DNA of 64,000 bases from Natronosalvus amylolyticus. Its GTDB lineage: Archaea; Halobacteriota; Halobacteria; Halobacteriales; Natrialbaceae. The position numbers were made by a program, and so were the translations under genes. The stretch is taken from positions 35,461 through 99,460 of the forward strand of contig NZ_CP101159.1 in NCBI RefSeq assembly GCF_024298845.1, in the 5' to 3' direction. The notes under the pieces were generated by a model, which had not been told where the DNA came from, did not search any database, and saw only the letters and a program-made list of their open reading frames with translations. Positions 45,701 through 53,951 of this stretch are shown here, in pieces (position 1 is the stretch's first letter; every line of letters begins with the position of its first letter).

Positions 45701-46188
45701 AATTACCGGTCGCGAAGGAATGCATCGACCGGTATTTCGACCTCGATCTAAGCGGCTGGGAAATCCTCGATGCTGAACGAGAGTTCCAGTTAAAAGTGGA
45801 TGGCCACAAACTCGTCGGGTTTATCGACGCCGTCTATCGAACCCCGGACAGTGAGCTGGTCGTCATCGACTACAAAGCCACCGAGCGTCACCGAGACATT
45901 GAGGAGAACAAGCAGCTGCCACTGTATCTGCTCGCCTGTCGTGACCTCTACGAGGAACCGATTACCCGCGCGGGATATGCCTATGTCGGCGATATCGGTC
46001 CGAAAGTCGAGACCCGTTCGTTCGATGAGGGTGAATTAGATTCAGTACAAGCAGCGGTGTCGACGACGATGGATCGAATCGAGGAGACATCGTTCAGCGG
46101 GTACGAGACTGGGGAGCACTGTCGATGGTGCCAGCACAGTTCCCTTCCCTGCGGGGAAGAGTGGCATCAAGAAAACGGAGGCCGCTAG
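42751..46188 (+). CDS. AddA-like UvrD-family helicase with C-terminal PD-(D/E)XK nuclease
   Basis: 1145 residues from ATG 42751, in an ATGA overlap with the previous gene. The SF1A helicase motifs are Walker A AGAGTGKT near residue 37, CDEFQDT near 365, GDDDQAIYEWRGA near 391, TVHKSKGLDFP near 707 and HVGITRAEE near 768. The last 240 residues form a RecB-type nuclease: YEECPRQHF (Cys near 914), GFIDAVY near 1023, VVIDYKA near 1035 and CRWCQHSSLPC at the end, again a four-Cys Fe-S set. This is the motor/nuclease subunit of the AddAB-like trio, expected to unwind and degrade double-stranded DNA ends. The stop lies in a CTAG shared with the convergent gene. Confidence 0.88.
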   Translation: MSDDVPDWLPTIEDDEDPKPQQRTIIESERYPMRVLAGAGTGKTFTMVRKIETLIDEHGVSPDRILALTFTNNAADSMREKLNAKLGPAGYDVDAYTYHSICNEILTDYAYDAGLDPDFEIATDAEKYVIVLDVLDEIEYRAVKPNVYGPDSYGSGVASKLLSFIGSMKRSGISPAEIEEYLGSPEQVYELDAVPDRIEEIAGDHLGGRSVSTVLDGISDTRADLVAERDTLRDEGLEASIKDFLNRLVDLCDALEVAFEEHEAGERSLPEDAHKLPKYLLGGYSSGAPSGIPNDLKLELTDYLRDALSECKTALDLNAGYEAYERELDRRNLLDFDGLVVKTVELLETDVGEGLGNRWDYVFCDEFQDTDRLQFDLITSLVSEDRLFVVGDDDQAIYEWRGANVANITDELDDVFGPDLEDEPLEQNFRSRQPILDLANEALERLADRRSTKTLTRVDEPDFDGDTIAVVEEADDEGDRAEQLVTVTRNLLSGDAEALDRAYDPGEIALLVRNNDHATPILEGFDEAGITYQVAGDLSTESIGVGTVVAYLKALARPEEDDVSWNRVLTMRYRLTDADLRRVNSHDDGAYAGICNQPLEVFDEPDHIQEVREHISRLLKLREIASLSHLYRELKRLTNIDWYLSEQERRDLAQLDEIIDQYGNDAVQPPLTPQFIDSLQHYDSLLEESGSAPTSQPELADDAVNVMTVHKSKGLDFPAVLMPRLTADEWEPGSRTYDTFESALSEGPESAFDKDFVAQDANEARRILHVGITRAEEILVLHGSKEEDDTDDERPVHDAVESILPESVPWRPGSGHLPIWRDLKECLPSDHADWTASLASTVVGDVSGQVTYGSEKLSASDGRDRVITFGNKLIKGSLDRVHENRRFSIDVLTGPTTPNPALQHSYTSLEAYEECPRQHFLDYVVNGFSDYRENGYGGDGISQRIVGLLFHDTAEIAAKEQAVERAEWYAICERLAGQRRATDELPVAKECIDRYFDLDLSGWEILDAEREFQLKVDGHKLVGFIDAVYRTPDSELVVIDYKATERHRDIEENKQLPLYLLACRDLYEEPITRAGYAYVGDIGPKVETRSFDEGELDSVQAAVSTTMDRIEETSFSGYETGEHCRWCQHSSLPCGEEWHQENGGR

Positions 46189-47312
46189 TACGTCATCGAG
46201 AATGACGGTTGACCGGTCGACCGCTCATCGTCAGCTATAGCGAACAAGGGATGGATATCTGCGAGTGTATAGGTTTCGAGACACGCGTACAGGTTCGAGG
46301 CTCGGTTATCTTCGCCTGCTGCGCTAGCCGTTAGCCACGCCTCACCGAAGTATGGAACGTCGCTATTGAATACGGTGGGATCCCCAAGATCGTCAGACGG
46401 GGGGTCGCGGTCTTCCTCTCGCATGATTTCCCACTGACTCACGCGCCACGTCTGCGGTTCAAGGCCAGTTTCGTAATCCGTCCAGAGCGTCTTCGGTGCG
46501 GGCGATCCAACATGTTCAGCCATATCCTCAAGTGAACCTTCCCCCAGCACCCGATTCTTTGCCGACGAGAGGTCGGCATGGTAGTAGGACTCGAGTGCTG
46601 TACGTACCTTCTCTGCCCGTCTAGGCTCACCGATTTCCGCAGCGGCCCGTTCCGCACGACCTACCAATACTGGGAGGTCGAACCACGCACCTCCAAAGGT
46701 GATGAGAACATCGACATCCCTCGCATCGAGCCAGTTCACAACCGCCTCAATAGCGTCGAGTTCTGCAGAAGCCGTCTCGTCTTCACGGAAGAGGACTTCA
46801 GCCTCAATCTCCTCGCCCGGATTGCCCCGGTATCCAACGCCGGTACAGAGTAGTTCCTGATGATCTGGGTTCGGTGGTTCGAGTTCTCGCTCAGAAACAG
46901 TCGTAATCGTCTCGATGTCGAGTGCCGCAATGGCATCGACTGCACCGAGTCGACGAACAATGTCAGTCGTGTCTGAAGGCGACATCTCTGGGCTGCCAGA
47001 GAGCTGACGAACCTGCCGATTCCACTTCGCTTTGATACCGATGGTTCCCTGATACACGTCAGGGTTGACGTCATCGAATTCATACCAAGTACCTTCTTCA
47101 AAAGAGTAGTCGACAAGATCGCAGTCATCATCGTCGAAAACTGTGAGCTTCACGTGTGTCCCCAACACATCTGAACAGTGGACAAGCTGTGCCCACCAGT
47201 CGTGATCTGGGGTTCGTTCGACCTTGTCTACCCGTAATTGAACTGTAAGACCGTACTCGCCATCTCGCTCCGCTGCAACGAGATTATTCGCGGTCAAGGT
47301 ATCTGGCGCCAT
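46185..47312 (-). CDS. OB-fold plus DEDDy-type 3'-5' exonuclease
   Basis: 375 residues. Residues about 1-100 look like an OB fold (GLTVQLRVDKVERTPDHDWW, THVKLTVFDDDD, YQGTIGIKAKW). The exonuclease core shows ALDIET (DxE) near 130, DVLITFGGAWFDLPVL near 205, with Gly where many relatives have Asn, and a final YTLAD matching the Yx3D motif. It is therefore a likely DNA-polymerase-B/RNase-H-like proofreading-type exonuclease acting alone. It is the only gene of this block on the minus strand. Its stop codon and that of the helicase share the palindrome CTAG (46185-46188). A TATA-like TTATATC lies about 20-26 nt before the ATG. Confidence 0.75.
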   Translation of the reverse strand: MAPDTLTANNLVAAERDGEYGLTVQLRVDKVERTPDHDWWAQLVHCSDVLGTHVKLTVFDDDDCDLVDYSFEEGTWYEFDDVNPDVYQGTIGIKAKWNRQVRQLSGSPEMSPSDTTDIVRRLGAVDAIAALDIETITTVSERELEPPNPDHQELLCTGVGYRGNPGEEIEAEVLFREDETASAELDAIEAVVNWLDARDVDVLITFGGAWFDLPVLVGRAERAAAEIGEPRRAEKVRTALESYYHADLSSAKNRVLGEGSLEDMAEHVGSPAPKTLWTDYETGLEPQTWRVSQWEIMREEDRDPPSDDLGDPTVFNSDVPYFGEAWLTASAAGEDNRASNLYACLETYTLADIHPLFAIADDERSTGQPSFSMTY

Positions 47313-47585
47313 AGTAGTTCAAGCAGACTATAGATATAACTACTTTTTGATGTACGTATTACTATAATACTGCATTCACGATGGCTCTAATCGCAACGTT
47401 TATTTCATGACAGAGCATTGGTGCCCTCAAAGAAGATAGATATGACCACACGAATCGGCATTCATTCGACGATCGAGCCGAGGTTACGGCGGGGTGGATC
47501 GAATGCTCCGATCATCGTCCGGAAAGTGGTCCTATGAATAGTAACAAGATTACGCCTAAATGACAAAATCTCAATTCCGCATCCA
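47313..47585. other. Divergent promoter region, with a 31-codon frame
   Basis: This gap separates the minus-strand exonuclease from the plus-strand PLD-ATPase. Near the left end, TATAACTAC on the plus strand reads as a TATA box for the exonuclease. A short plus-strand frame (47442-47537; MTTRIGIHSTIEPRLRRGGS and on) follows a TTTATT about 45 nt upstream. It may be a leader peptide or chance. Confidence 0.35.
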
Positions 47586-49733
47586 ATGAAGTTCGATGTT
47601 CCTCTTGATACCGGAAGCATGGATCACAGTCACGTCGAGATTTTTAAGAGCTGGCAGTCATTCTCCGACGTTTTCGATGGCGCAAAACGAATGCGTGTCG
47701 TCACCTATTGTGACTCCCCCGAGTTTATTCTGGATCTCTTCGAAGACCTCGACGACTTGGAGTCCCTGGAGGTGGTTGTTGGGGACGTCTCCGACTACCG
47801 AGAGCGCCTCATCGACAAGCCGGATCTCGCAGATCGGCTTGAAGAACTCAGGAGTGAAGGCAAGCTCGTAATCTACCTCTGTGAGAACAAGGAGGTCCAC
47901 TCCAAGCTGTATCTCATCGAGTACGACGACTCTGTCTTAGAAGGAGAGGATAAGGACGGTGATGAAGATCAGATGACCCTCGGCGGAAAGGCTACGGATG
48001 AATCCGAACTCGAGGACACCGATGACGGTACACCAGCAAAAGTCATCGTTGGCTCTCCAAATCTCTCTCGCAATGCTTGGTCGAATCAAACGAACGTAGG
48101 TGTCGTTTATGATACGAAGACGGACAGTAAGCTCTACGGAGAATTCGAGGAACTCTATCGCGATCACCGAGACTCATACAACAGTGGCGGACCCTTCCTG
48201 GAAGATCTCTCCGAACAACTCGAACTCTCGGACGATGACCGAGAAGAGGTAATCAAACTGTACACCGAAGGACGTGTGGGTACACAAGACGAACTGGGAG
48301 AGGTTCACGGTCGTCTGGCGGACCATATCGATGCAGAAGTTGAGACAGTGGATCTCGCACTCGATGGGGGTACAGATACCGCCGCAGAGCAGGAATCAGA
48401 GGAAGCAGAGCTCGATTCAGAAGGCGAATCTAGCGAGAATGATCCAGACTTGGAAGATGCGCCACAGGACCGCATCACCTTGTCTCTACGCGGGTACGAG
48501 GAGTCGACAGTTGATACGTTGTCGCAGATGACCGATTTCGATGCGACGGTGTCGAATGATACGTTGACGACAACGCCAGATGCCTTCCAGCGGTACGCAC
48601 AACAGGTGTTCGATGTTCCAACGATGCATCTGAACGAGTCCAAAGACGAGCTCAAGTTCCACTATGACGGCACGGTCTATCGTGTCACACAGCCCCCATC
48701 TGAACCAGAGCGTGTCGACGAGGCACTCGCTGAGATTGAGGACTACTTTTCGACGGTGGACAACTATGGGAATTCCAACAACCCAACTGCGGTTAAAGCC
48801 CACATGTACGAAGCACTACTCTGGTTCTTCTGGGCCCCATTCGCCAATCGACAAGCCGCGTTCTACCGTGAGCATGGGATTAACCTTGACAAGGCTCTCC
48901 CGTACCTCTACGTCTTTGGTGAGTCAAACGGAGGAAAAGGGACGTTCTGTCGGTTCGCCTTGTCGTTGATCAGTGGGAACCGTGTCGAAGCACCCGTCGA
49001 CGCAGACGAAATTGGGAAACGAAAAGTCCGGAATTTGCGTTCAGCACACACGTCGTTCCCCGTCGTCGTCGACGACATCACCAAGCAGAAGGTGAATTCG
49101 CTGGACACGCTTCGAAACTACTGGAGTGGATGGACCGGCGAAACTGCCTATCCGATGTTCGCCTTCATCTCGAACGACAAGCGGCCTGGAGAGTGGTTCC
49201 GAAACCGTGCCAAGATTCTCAGGTTCGATGTGAATTTCATGACTTCACATCAGGGAGAAGCTGAAGTAAACCGTCTAATCGACACGAAGAATCCGATTTT
49301 CCAGTGGTTTGGGTACGAGTATCTCAACCGAGATCTCGTACTTGGAACGGACTCTGACGCACTTCGGGAAGTGAGGGCGACCATGCAGGATCTCTATGAA
49401 TACGCCGACCGGCCGCTACCAGACTATTTCCCCACCGAACCTGCTGAGCAAGCATATGACACTGGCAGAGAGCGCTGGCGAAACCTCATCGACCGAGAGG
49501 ACGTCGAAATCGCTAAAGACAGTGATACGCTACAGGTGACCTTCCCGGAGTCGATGAACTTCGAACTCCACGAGTACAAACGCGACCCTCCTATGACGGT
49601 TCGAATTGAAAAGCGAGGGCTCGATTTGATTATTAAGACGCCGAACGAATTCTTCGACTGGCTTGGTGAGACAACTACCGAAGATCCACGGGAAGGATTC
49701 CTCTCACGCGCTCGTAACCTTCTGACACGGTAG
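47586..49733 (+). CDS. Fusion: phospholipase-D-like nuclease domain plus SF3/D5-like P-loop ATPase
   Basis: 715 residues. Residues 1-220 form a PLD-like domain with a single HKD motif: VHSKLYLIE near 104, then an acidic insertion, then GSPNLSRNAW near 156. One HKD per chain implies a dimeric active site, as in bacterial nucleases. An acidic linker at 255-300 follows. Residues about 390-600 resemble the helicase module of phage/plasmid replication proteins: ALLWFFWAPF, Walker A GESNGGKGTF near 445, VVVDDI near 497, and a sensor-like MFAFISNDKRPGEW. I know no named protein with this fusion. It begins a run of same-strand genes (next start 30 nt away). Confidence 0.75.
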   Translation: MKFDVPLDTGSMDHSHVEIFKSWQSFSDVFDGAKRMRVVTYCDSPEFILDLFEDLDDLESLEVVVGDVSDYRERLIDKPDLADRLEELRSEGKLVIYLCENKEVHSKLYLIEYDDSVLEGEDKDGDEDQMTLGGKATDESELEDTDDGTPAKVIVGSPNLSRNAWSNQTNVGVVYDTKTDSKLYGEFEELYRDHRDSYNSGGPFLEDLSEQLELSDDDREEVIKLYTEGRVGTQDELGEVHGRLADHIDAEVETVDLALDGGTDTAAEQESEEAELDSEGESSENDPDLEDAPQDRITLSLRGYEESTVDTLSQMTDFDATVSNDTLTTTPDAFQRYAQQVFDVPTMHLNESKDELKFHYDGTVYRVTQPPSEPERVDEALAEIEDYFSTVDNYGNSNNPTAVKAHMYEALLWFFWAPFANRQAAFYREHGINLDKALPYLYVFGESNGGKGTFCRFALSLISGNRVEAPVDADEIGKRKVRNLRSAHTSFPVVVDDITKQKVNSLDTLRNYWSGWTGETAYPMFAFISNDKRPGEWFRNRAKILRFDVNFMTSHQGEAEVNRLIDTKNPIFQWFGYEYLNRDLVLGTDSDALREVRATMQDLYEYADRPLPDYFPTEPAEQAYDTGRERWRNLIDREDVEIAKDSDTLQVTFPESMNFELHEYKRDPPMTVRIEKRGLDLIIKTPNEFFDWLGETTTEDPREGFLSRARNLLTR

Positions 49734-49762
49734 CTAGGAGTAGACAATCACAATACACCCAT

Positions 49763-52240
49763 ATGGCTCGAGAATTATTCGTGGACCGGACAATCGAGTG
49801 GTTGAGAGATCGCCCCTATTACGAAGGCCAAATTATCCATCAAGAACGAACGCCAGGGAACCCTGCCGAAACATCACCGCTCGATCTTGACTACCGGTTA
49901 GCAAGCGCACTTGCCCGTCACGATATCAACGAACCCTTCCAACACCAAGCAGAGGCAATCGAAGCTGTTCGGGACGGTGATCACGTCGTACTAGCTACTC
50001 CGACGGCTAGCGGCAAGAGTCTCGCCTATACGGTGCCAGCACTTGAACGCGCTCTTAATCACCACGGCAAGACGCTCTATATCGCCCCGATGAACGCTCT
50101 GATTAATGACCAAAAGGATACTATTTCCAAGATTGCCGCAGATCTTCGGGGTGATCGGAATGTCGATGTCGCGACATACACCGGACTATTGACAGACTCC
50201 GAGAAACGCGAAATTTGGGCCCGCCAACCAGATGTTCTCTTGACCACCCCCGATATGATTCATAAAAGTTTGCTCCCATATTCTAAATCACCGAAACACT
50301 GGAAGTGGCTCTTCCAGCAGCTCGAGACGGTCGTCGTCGACGAAGTACACGAGTTCCGAGGGATATTCGGAAGCCACGTCTCTCTAATTTTCCGTCGTCT
50401 TTCGCGTTTGGCAGAGTACTACGATTCTACTCCCCAGTACATCTGCTGTTCTGCAACTATCGGGAATCCAATCGAGCACGCAGCAGCAGTCACTGGACAG
50501 CAACCCAACCAATTTTCACTAATCGACGATGATGCCAGCGCGACAGGTCCGCGCCAGTGGATATTCTGGAATCCACCGTTAAGAGAGGACGAGGAACTGG
50601 ATGCAGAATATGCGACAGCCGACGGACCACCTTCGACTGCAGAAGGCAATTCTGAAGCGAGTTCACCACCGTCGGGCCCGGTTGAGGTACCCCACCACAA
50701 CGAGATTATCGGCGGAGAGCGCCGTTCCCATCACCCAGAAACAGTGCGGTTGTTCTGCGACCTTGTTCAACGAGGATATCAGACGCTCGTCTTTACACGG
50801 GCCAGACAGGGAACCGAGCAGTACGCAAACTGGTGCGATAGCAAGCTTCGGAAGCGTGGTGAACATGAGCTAGCGAACCAGGTCACTGCATACCACTCAG
50901 CACTCCAGGACGAGCGTCGGACCACCATTGAGGCGGGGCTTCGCGATGGATCCATTCGAGGTGTCTGGAGTACGAACGCACTCGAACTCGGCATCGACGT
51001 CGGTAGCCTCGACGTCGTCCTTCTCGACGGGCATCCGGGAACGAGCATGAGCACATTCCAGCGCGCGGGGCGGGCGGGACGTGGAGAAAATCCGAGTCTC
51101 GTTGTCCTCGTAGCAAGCCCGAATCCGTTAGACCAGTACTGTATGGCGAATCCGGATCTCCTGTTTGACGGCGACCCTGAGCAAGCAGCAGTCAATCCCG
51201 CAAACACCCAGATACTAGACGATCACGTCTGCTGTGCGGCTCAAGAGCTCTTCCTGCGCACCAGTGACGACACCTACTTCGGCGCTGAATATCCGGTGAC
51301 TGTTGCGTCTCTAGATGACGCGGGCCAATTAGAGCGATTTAGCTCTCGAACCGGTTCCCGGTGGAAGTACATGGGAGAGGACAGCCCGCAACACACGATG
51401 GACATCCGCTCTATCGATGATCGGCAAATCGAGCTTTATGATCGACTGCGTGATCAAACACTTACCTCGCTATCGTTTGGTGATGCGCTCCGTGATGCAC
51501 ATCCCGGTGCGATCTACCATCATCAGAAGGAGTCGTATCGAGTAACGGAGGCTGAATTCGATGCTGACCGTGTACTCCTGAAGTCAGTAAATACGATGGG
51601 ATATACCCGTCCACTCACTGAGAAACGAGTTACCATCGAAGAAGAGCTCAAGACGAGCGATCTAGCCTCACAGAGTATAATTTCTATCGGATTTGCCGAT
51701 CTCACGGTTGCAGAAGAAGTGACAGGATACATGCTCTACGATCACCCTTCAGATGAGGACGGCGTCGAGCGGGCTTTCGACGAGCCGCTTCCTGAACGGA
51801 CAATTCGCACCCGTGGGCTCTATTTCACAATTCCGCCGCAGATCGAGCAGGACATCAAAGCTGCGAGCGAAGAAGACGATGGATTTCTCGCAAGTATTCA
51901 CGCTCTGGAGCATGCACTGATCTCGTTATTCCCACTGGAGATTCTCTGTGCTCGTCGCGATGTTGGTGGACTCTCGACCACCTATCATCCGCATACGGGA
52001 TCGGCCACGATTTTCGTCCACGATGGCCATCCGGGAGGAGTGGGTCTTACTCGAGAAGCGTTCGGGAAGCTGGAGACAATGCTTGAGCGCACGTTGGAGA
52101 TGCTCTCTAGCTGTCCCTGTGAAGACGGATGTCCATCGTGCGTTCACTCCCCGCAGTGTGGGAATGCGAATCGGACGCTAAACAAGCAGCTCGCAACCCG
52201 CCTTCTGAAACAACTATTAGAAATTCCTGTTCAATCATAG
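49763..52240 (+). CDS. MrfA/YprA-like DEAD/DEAH helicase with C-terminal Cys cluster (copy 1)
   Basis: 825 residues. SF2 motifs: Walker A TPTASGKS near residue 80, VVVDEVHEF near 190, CSATIGNP near 230, TRARQGTEQ near 347 and RAGRAGRGENPS near 434. The C-terminal third is DUF1998-like, ending in CPCEDGCPSC and a following cysteine (residues about 785-800), the metal site of MrfA. In Bacillus, MrfA works with the exonuclease MrfB to remove damaged DNA; here an MrfB-like gene is next. The C-terminal helix closes with LNKQLATRLLKQLLE. It is followed by a 250-base gap holding a promoter. Confidence 0.88.
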   Translation: MARELFVDRTIEWLRDRPYYEGQIIHQERTPGNPAETSPLDLDYRLASALARHDINEPFQHQAEAIEAVRDGDHVVLATPTASGKSLAYTVPALERALNHHGKTLYIAPMNALINDQKDTISKIAADLRGDRNVDVATYTGLLTDSEKREIWARQPDVLLTTPDMIHKSLLPYSKSPKHWKWLFQQLETVVVDEVHEFRGIFGSHVSLIFRRLSRLAEYYDSTPQYICCSATIGNPIEHAAAVTGQQPNQFSLIDDDASATGPRQWIFWNPPLREDEELDAEYATADGPPSTAEGNSEASSPPSGPVEVPHHNEIIGGERRSHHPETVRLFCDLVQRGYQTLVFTRARQGTEQYANWCDSKLRKRGEHELANQVTAYHSALQDERRTTIEAGLRDGSIRGVWSTNALELGIDVGSLDVVLLDGHPGTSMSTFQRAGRAGRGENPSLVVLVASPNPLDQYCMANPDLLFDGDPEQAAVNPANTQILDDHVCCAAQELFLRTSDDTYFGAEYPVTVASLDDAGQLERFSSRTGSRWKYMGEDSPQHTMDIRSIDDRQIELYDRLRDQTLTSLSFGDALRDAHPGAIYHHQKESYRVTEAEFDADRVLLKSVNTMGYTRPLTEKRVTIEEELKTSDLASQSIISIGFADLTVAEEVTGYMLYDHPSDEDGVERAFDEPLPERTIRTRGLYFTIPPQIEQDIKAASEEDDGFLASIHALEHALISLFPLEILCARRDVGGLSTTYHPHTGSATIFVHDGHPGGVGLTREAFGKLETMLERTLEMLSSCPCEDGCPSCVHSPQCGNANRTLNKQLATRLLKQLLEIPVQS

Positions 52241-52384
52241 AAAGATCAAAGTCGAGAATTTCAGTACTCTATACCTACTGGCCGGTGAGAACCGATAGAT
52301 TCCCGGCTACCAGAAATTCCCCACAGATACTTGCTTTGGGATTCGCCAAACTATGAATTAGAAACATCACAGAGGCACTAGTCA

Positions 52385-52394
52385 GAAAGTATAA
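52385..52394 (+). promoter_or_regulatory. TATA box for the 52420/52492 reading frame
   Basis: AAAGTATAAG lies 26-35 nt before the ATG at 52420, so a leaderless mRNA would start at or near that ATG rather than at the ATG of the exonuclease gene at 52492. Confidence 0.5.
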
Positions 52395-52419
52395 GCCACG
52401 GGGTTCCCATAGTAAGTGT

Positions 52420-52488
52420 ATGACGAATACGGGAAATGAGGGGCAACCTGCCAATAGCCAACCGGATCAGGGAACAACCACCGACTGA
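52420..52488 (+). CDS. 22-codon frame in phase with the MrfB-like gene
   Basis: It begins MTNTGNEGQPANSQPDQGTT and ends with TGA; it is followed after one codon by the ATG at 52492 in the same frame. Either it is a short leader peptide, or the MrfB-like gene once started here and a nonsense codon now cuts off an N-terminal Gln/Asn-rich extension. The TATA box supports transcription starting at this ATG. Confidence 0.4.
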   Translation: MTNTGNEGQPANSQPDQGTTTD

Positions 52489-52491
52489 GAC

Positions 52492-53949
52492 ATGGCGGGC
52501 GACCTTGGAGTACGTTTGCTTGCCCTCCGGTGTGACGCGCTAGTCGACGCTACGACGACCGCCATCGAAGACCTCGTCGAATACTTCGATGCGGATCTTA
52601 TCTACATCGTCGAAGAAAAGTTGGACATGCGAACGGTGAGCACTGTCGAGCGGACCGCCTCGTGTCCGGTAATTAACACTCGGCGAAGCGCCGTTCACAC
52701 GGAGACTGTCGACGGGATTTCCGTGTCCATCGTCAGTTCGCTCGACTTCATCGGTGGGGCCTCTACCGCTCGTGGGCAAGGAATCCCAGACGACGTCGAG
52801 TACATCATCTGTGACGAGATCCAGACGAGCGCCGACTCAGTCACAATGGAAGTCTCGCTCGATGGCCTCGAACACCTCGCACGCTTCCAGCACCGAATCG
52901 ACCGAGAAGTGACGTTCCTCACCGGGGCCATGGAGGCTAGTTATGATTTCGTTTGGGAAGCTGACGTCGACGGTGAGGGTGTTCGCCTGCCCGTCCGCGG
53001 GCTTGCACCGACCCGACGGCAGGGGGCTCCAGAATTCGCTTGCCTCTCGCTTGATTCGGATGGCCGCATCGCCGTATCCACGACACCCGCCGATAAATTC
53101 GGTCTCCGAGCGCTTTCGGGTGTAGGCAAGGGGACCGCCCCGAAGCTAGCTCGAAATGGGTTCGAGACGCGTGACGACGTCGCAGCTGCGACAGAACGAG
53201 ATCTCCGTGAGGTTCATGGCATCGGTGAGTCGAAAGCTCAGAGCATCCGGCAGAGCGCCCACGCACTGTCCGAAGGATGCGTCATCCGTCTCACGGACGA
53301 AGCTGTCCCCGCAGCAGAGTATAGTCCGTTGTTCATCGATATCGAGACCGACGGCCTCACCCCGAGCATCATCTGGCTCATCGGCGTCTACGACCCTGAA
53401 ACAGACGAGTATGTCGACTTCATCGATACGGAACCGTCACGAGATAATCCAGGAAAAGCCACCCGAGAGTTCGTTACGTGGCTGGCCAGCGAGTACGATC
53501 GCACGTCGCTCATCGCGTGGAATGGCCATACCTTCGACTTCAAACACCTCAGCCGATTCATTCGAGGACACGCACCGGAGTACGCAGACTACTGGTCAGA
53601 CTCCGTGTTCGAGTACGACCTCTTTGACTGGACCGTCCGAAAGGACAACGCCATCCTTCCCGGTCGGACAAACCGGATTGATGATGTCGCCGAAGCCCTC
53701 GGACATGGTCGTGACGCGGATGCTGCCGTCGTCGACGGGAAGTCGTTAGCAAATACCATCCAGCGTCTCCTCAGGTCTCCAGAGCGTGCTCGCGACGTAG
53801 ACTGGGAGGCTGCCCGGGCATACTGTGAAGCAGACGTTCGTGAGCTGGCCGCAGTCTACGAATCCATCGCGGAGGCGACGCCCGGCCACAAGCGTGCCAG
53901 CGTTCCTGCTGATGAAAACATCACGCAGACCGGACTCATGGACTTCTAA
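52492..53949 (+). CDS. MrfB/YprB-like exonuclease with helix-hairpin-helix domain
   Basis: 485 residues. Residues 1-190 are an unrecognised domain (VRLLALRCDALVDATTTAIE). At about 205-265 there are two helix-hairpin-helix motifs (LRALSGVGKGTAPKLARNGF and LREVHGIGESKAQSIRQS) for DNA-backbone binding. The C-terminal 200 residues are a DEDDy exonuclease: FIDIETDGL near 282, IAWNGHTFDFKHL near 342, EYDLFDW near 375 and YCEADVRELAAVYE near 443. This is the YprB architecture, and it lies between two MrfA-like helicases. The next gene starts 2 nt after its stop. Confidence 0.8.
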   Translation: MAGDLGVRLLALRCDALVDATTTAIEDLVEYFDADLIYIVEEKLDMRTVSTVERTASCPVINTRRSAVHTETVDGISVSIVSSLDFIGGASTARGQGIPDDVEYIICDEIQTSADSVTMEVSLDGLEHLARFQHRIDREVTFLTGAMEASYDFVWEADVDGEGVRLPVRGLAPTRRQGAPEFACLSLDSDGRIAVSTTPADKFGLRALSGVGKGTAPKLARNGFETRDDVAAATERDLREVHGIGESKAQSIRQSAHALSEGCVIRLTDEAVPAAEYSPLFIDIETDGLTPSIIWLIGVYDPETDEYVDFIDTEPSRDNPGKATREFVTWLASEYDRTSLIAWNGHTFDFKHLSRFIRGHAPEYADYWSDSVFEYDLFDWTVRKDNAILPGRTNRIDDVAEALGHGRDADAAVVDGKSLANTIQRLLRSPERARDVDWEAARAYCEADVRELAAVYESIAEATPGHKRASVPADENITQTGLMDF

Positions 53950-53951
53950 CA

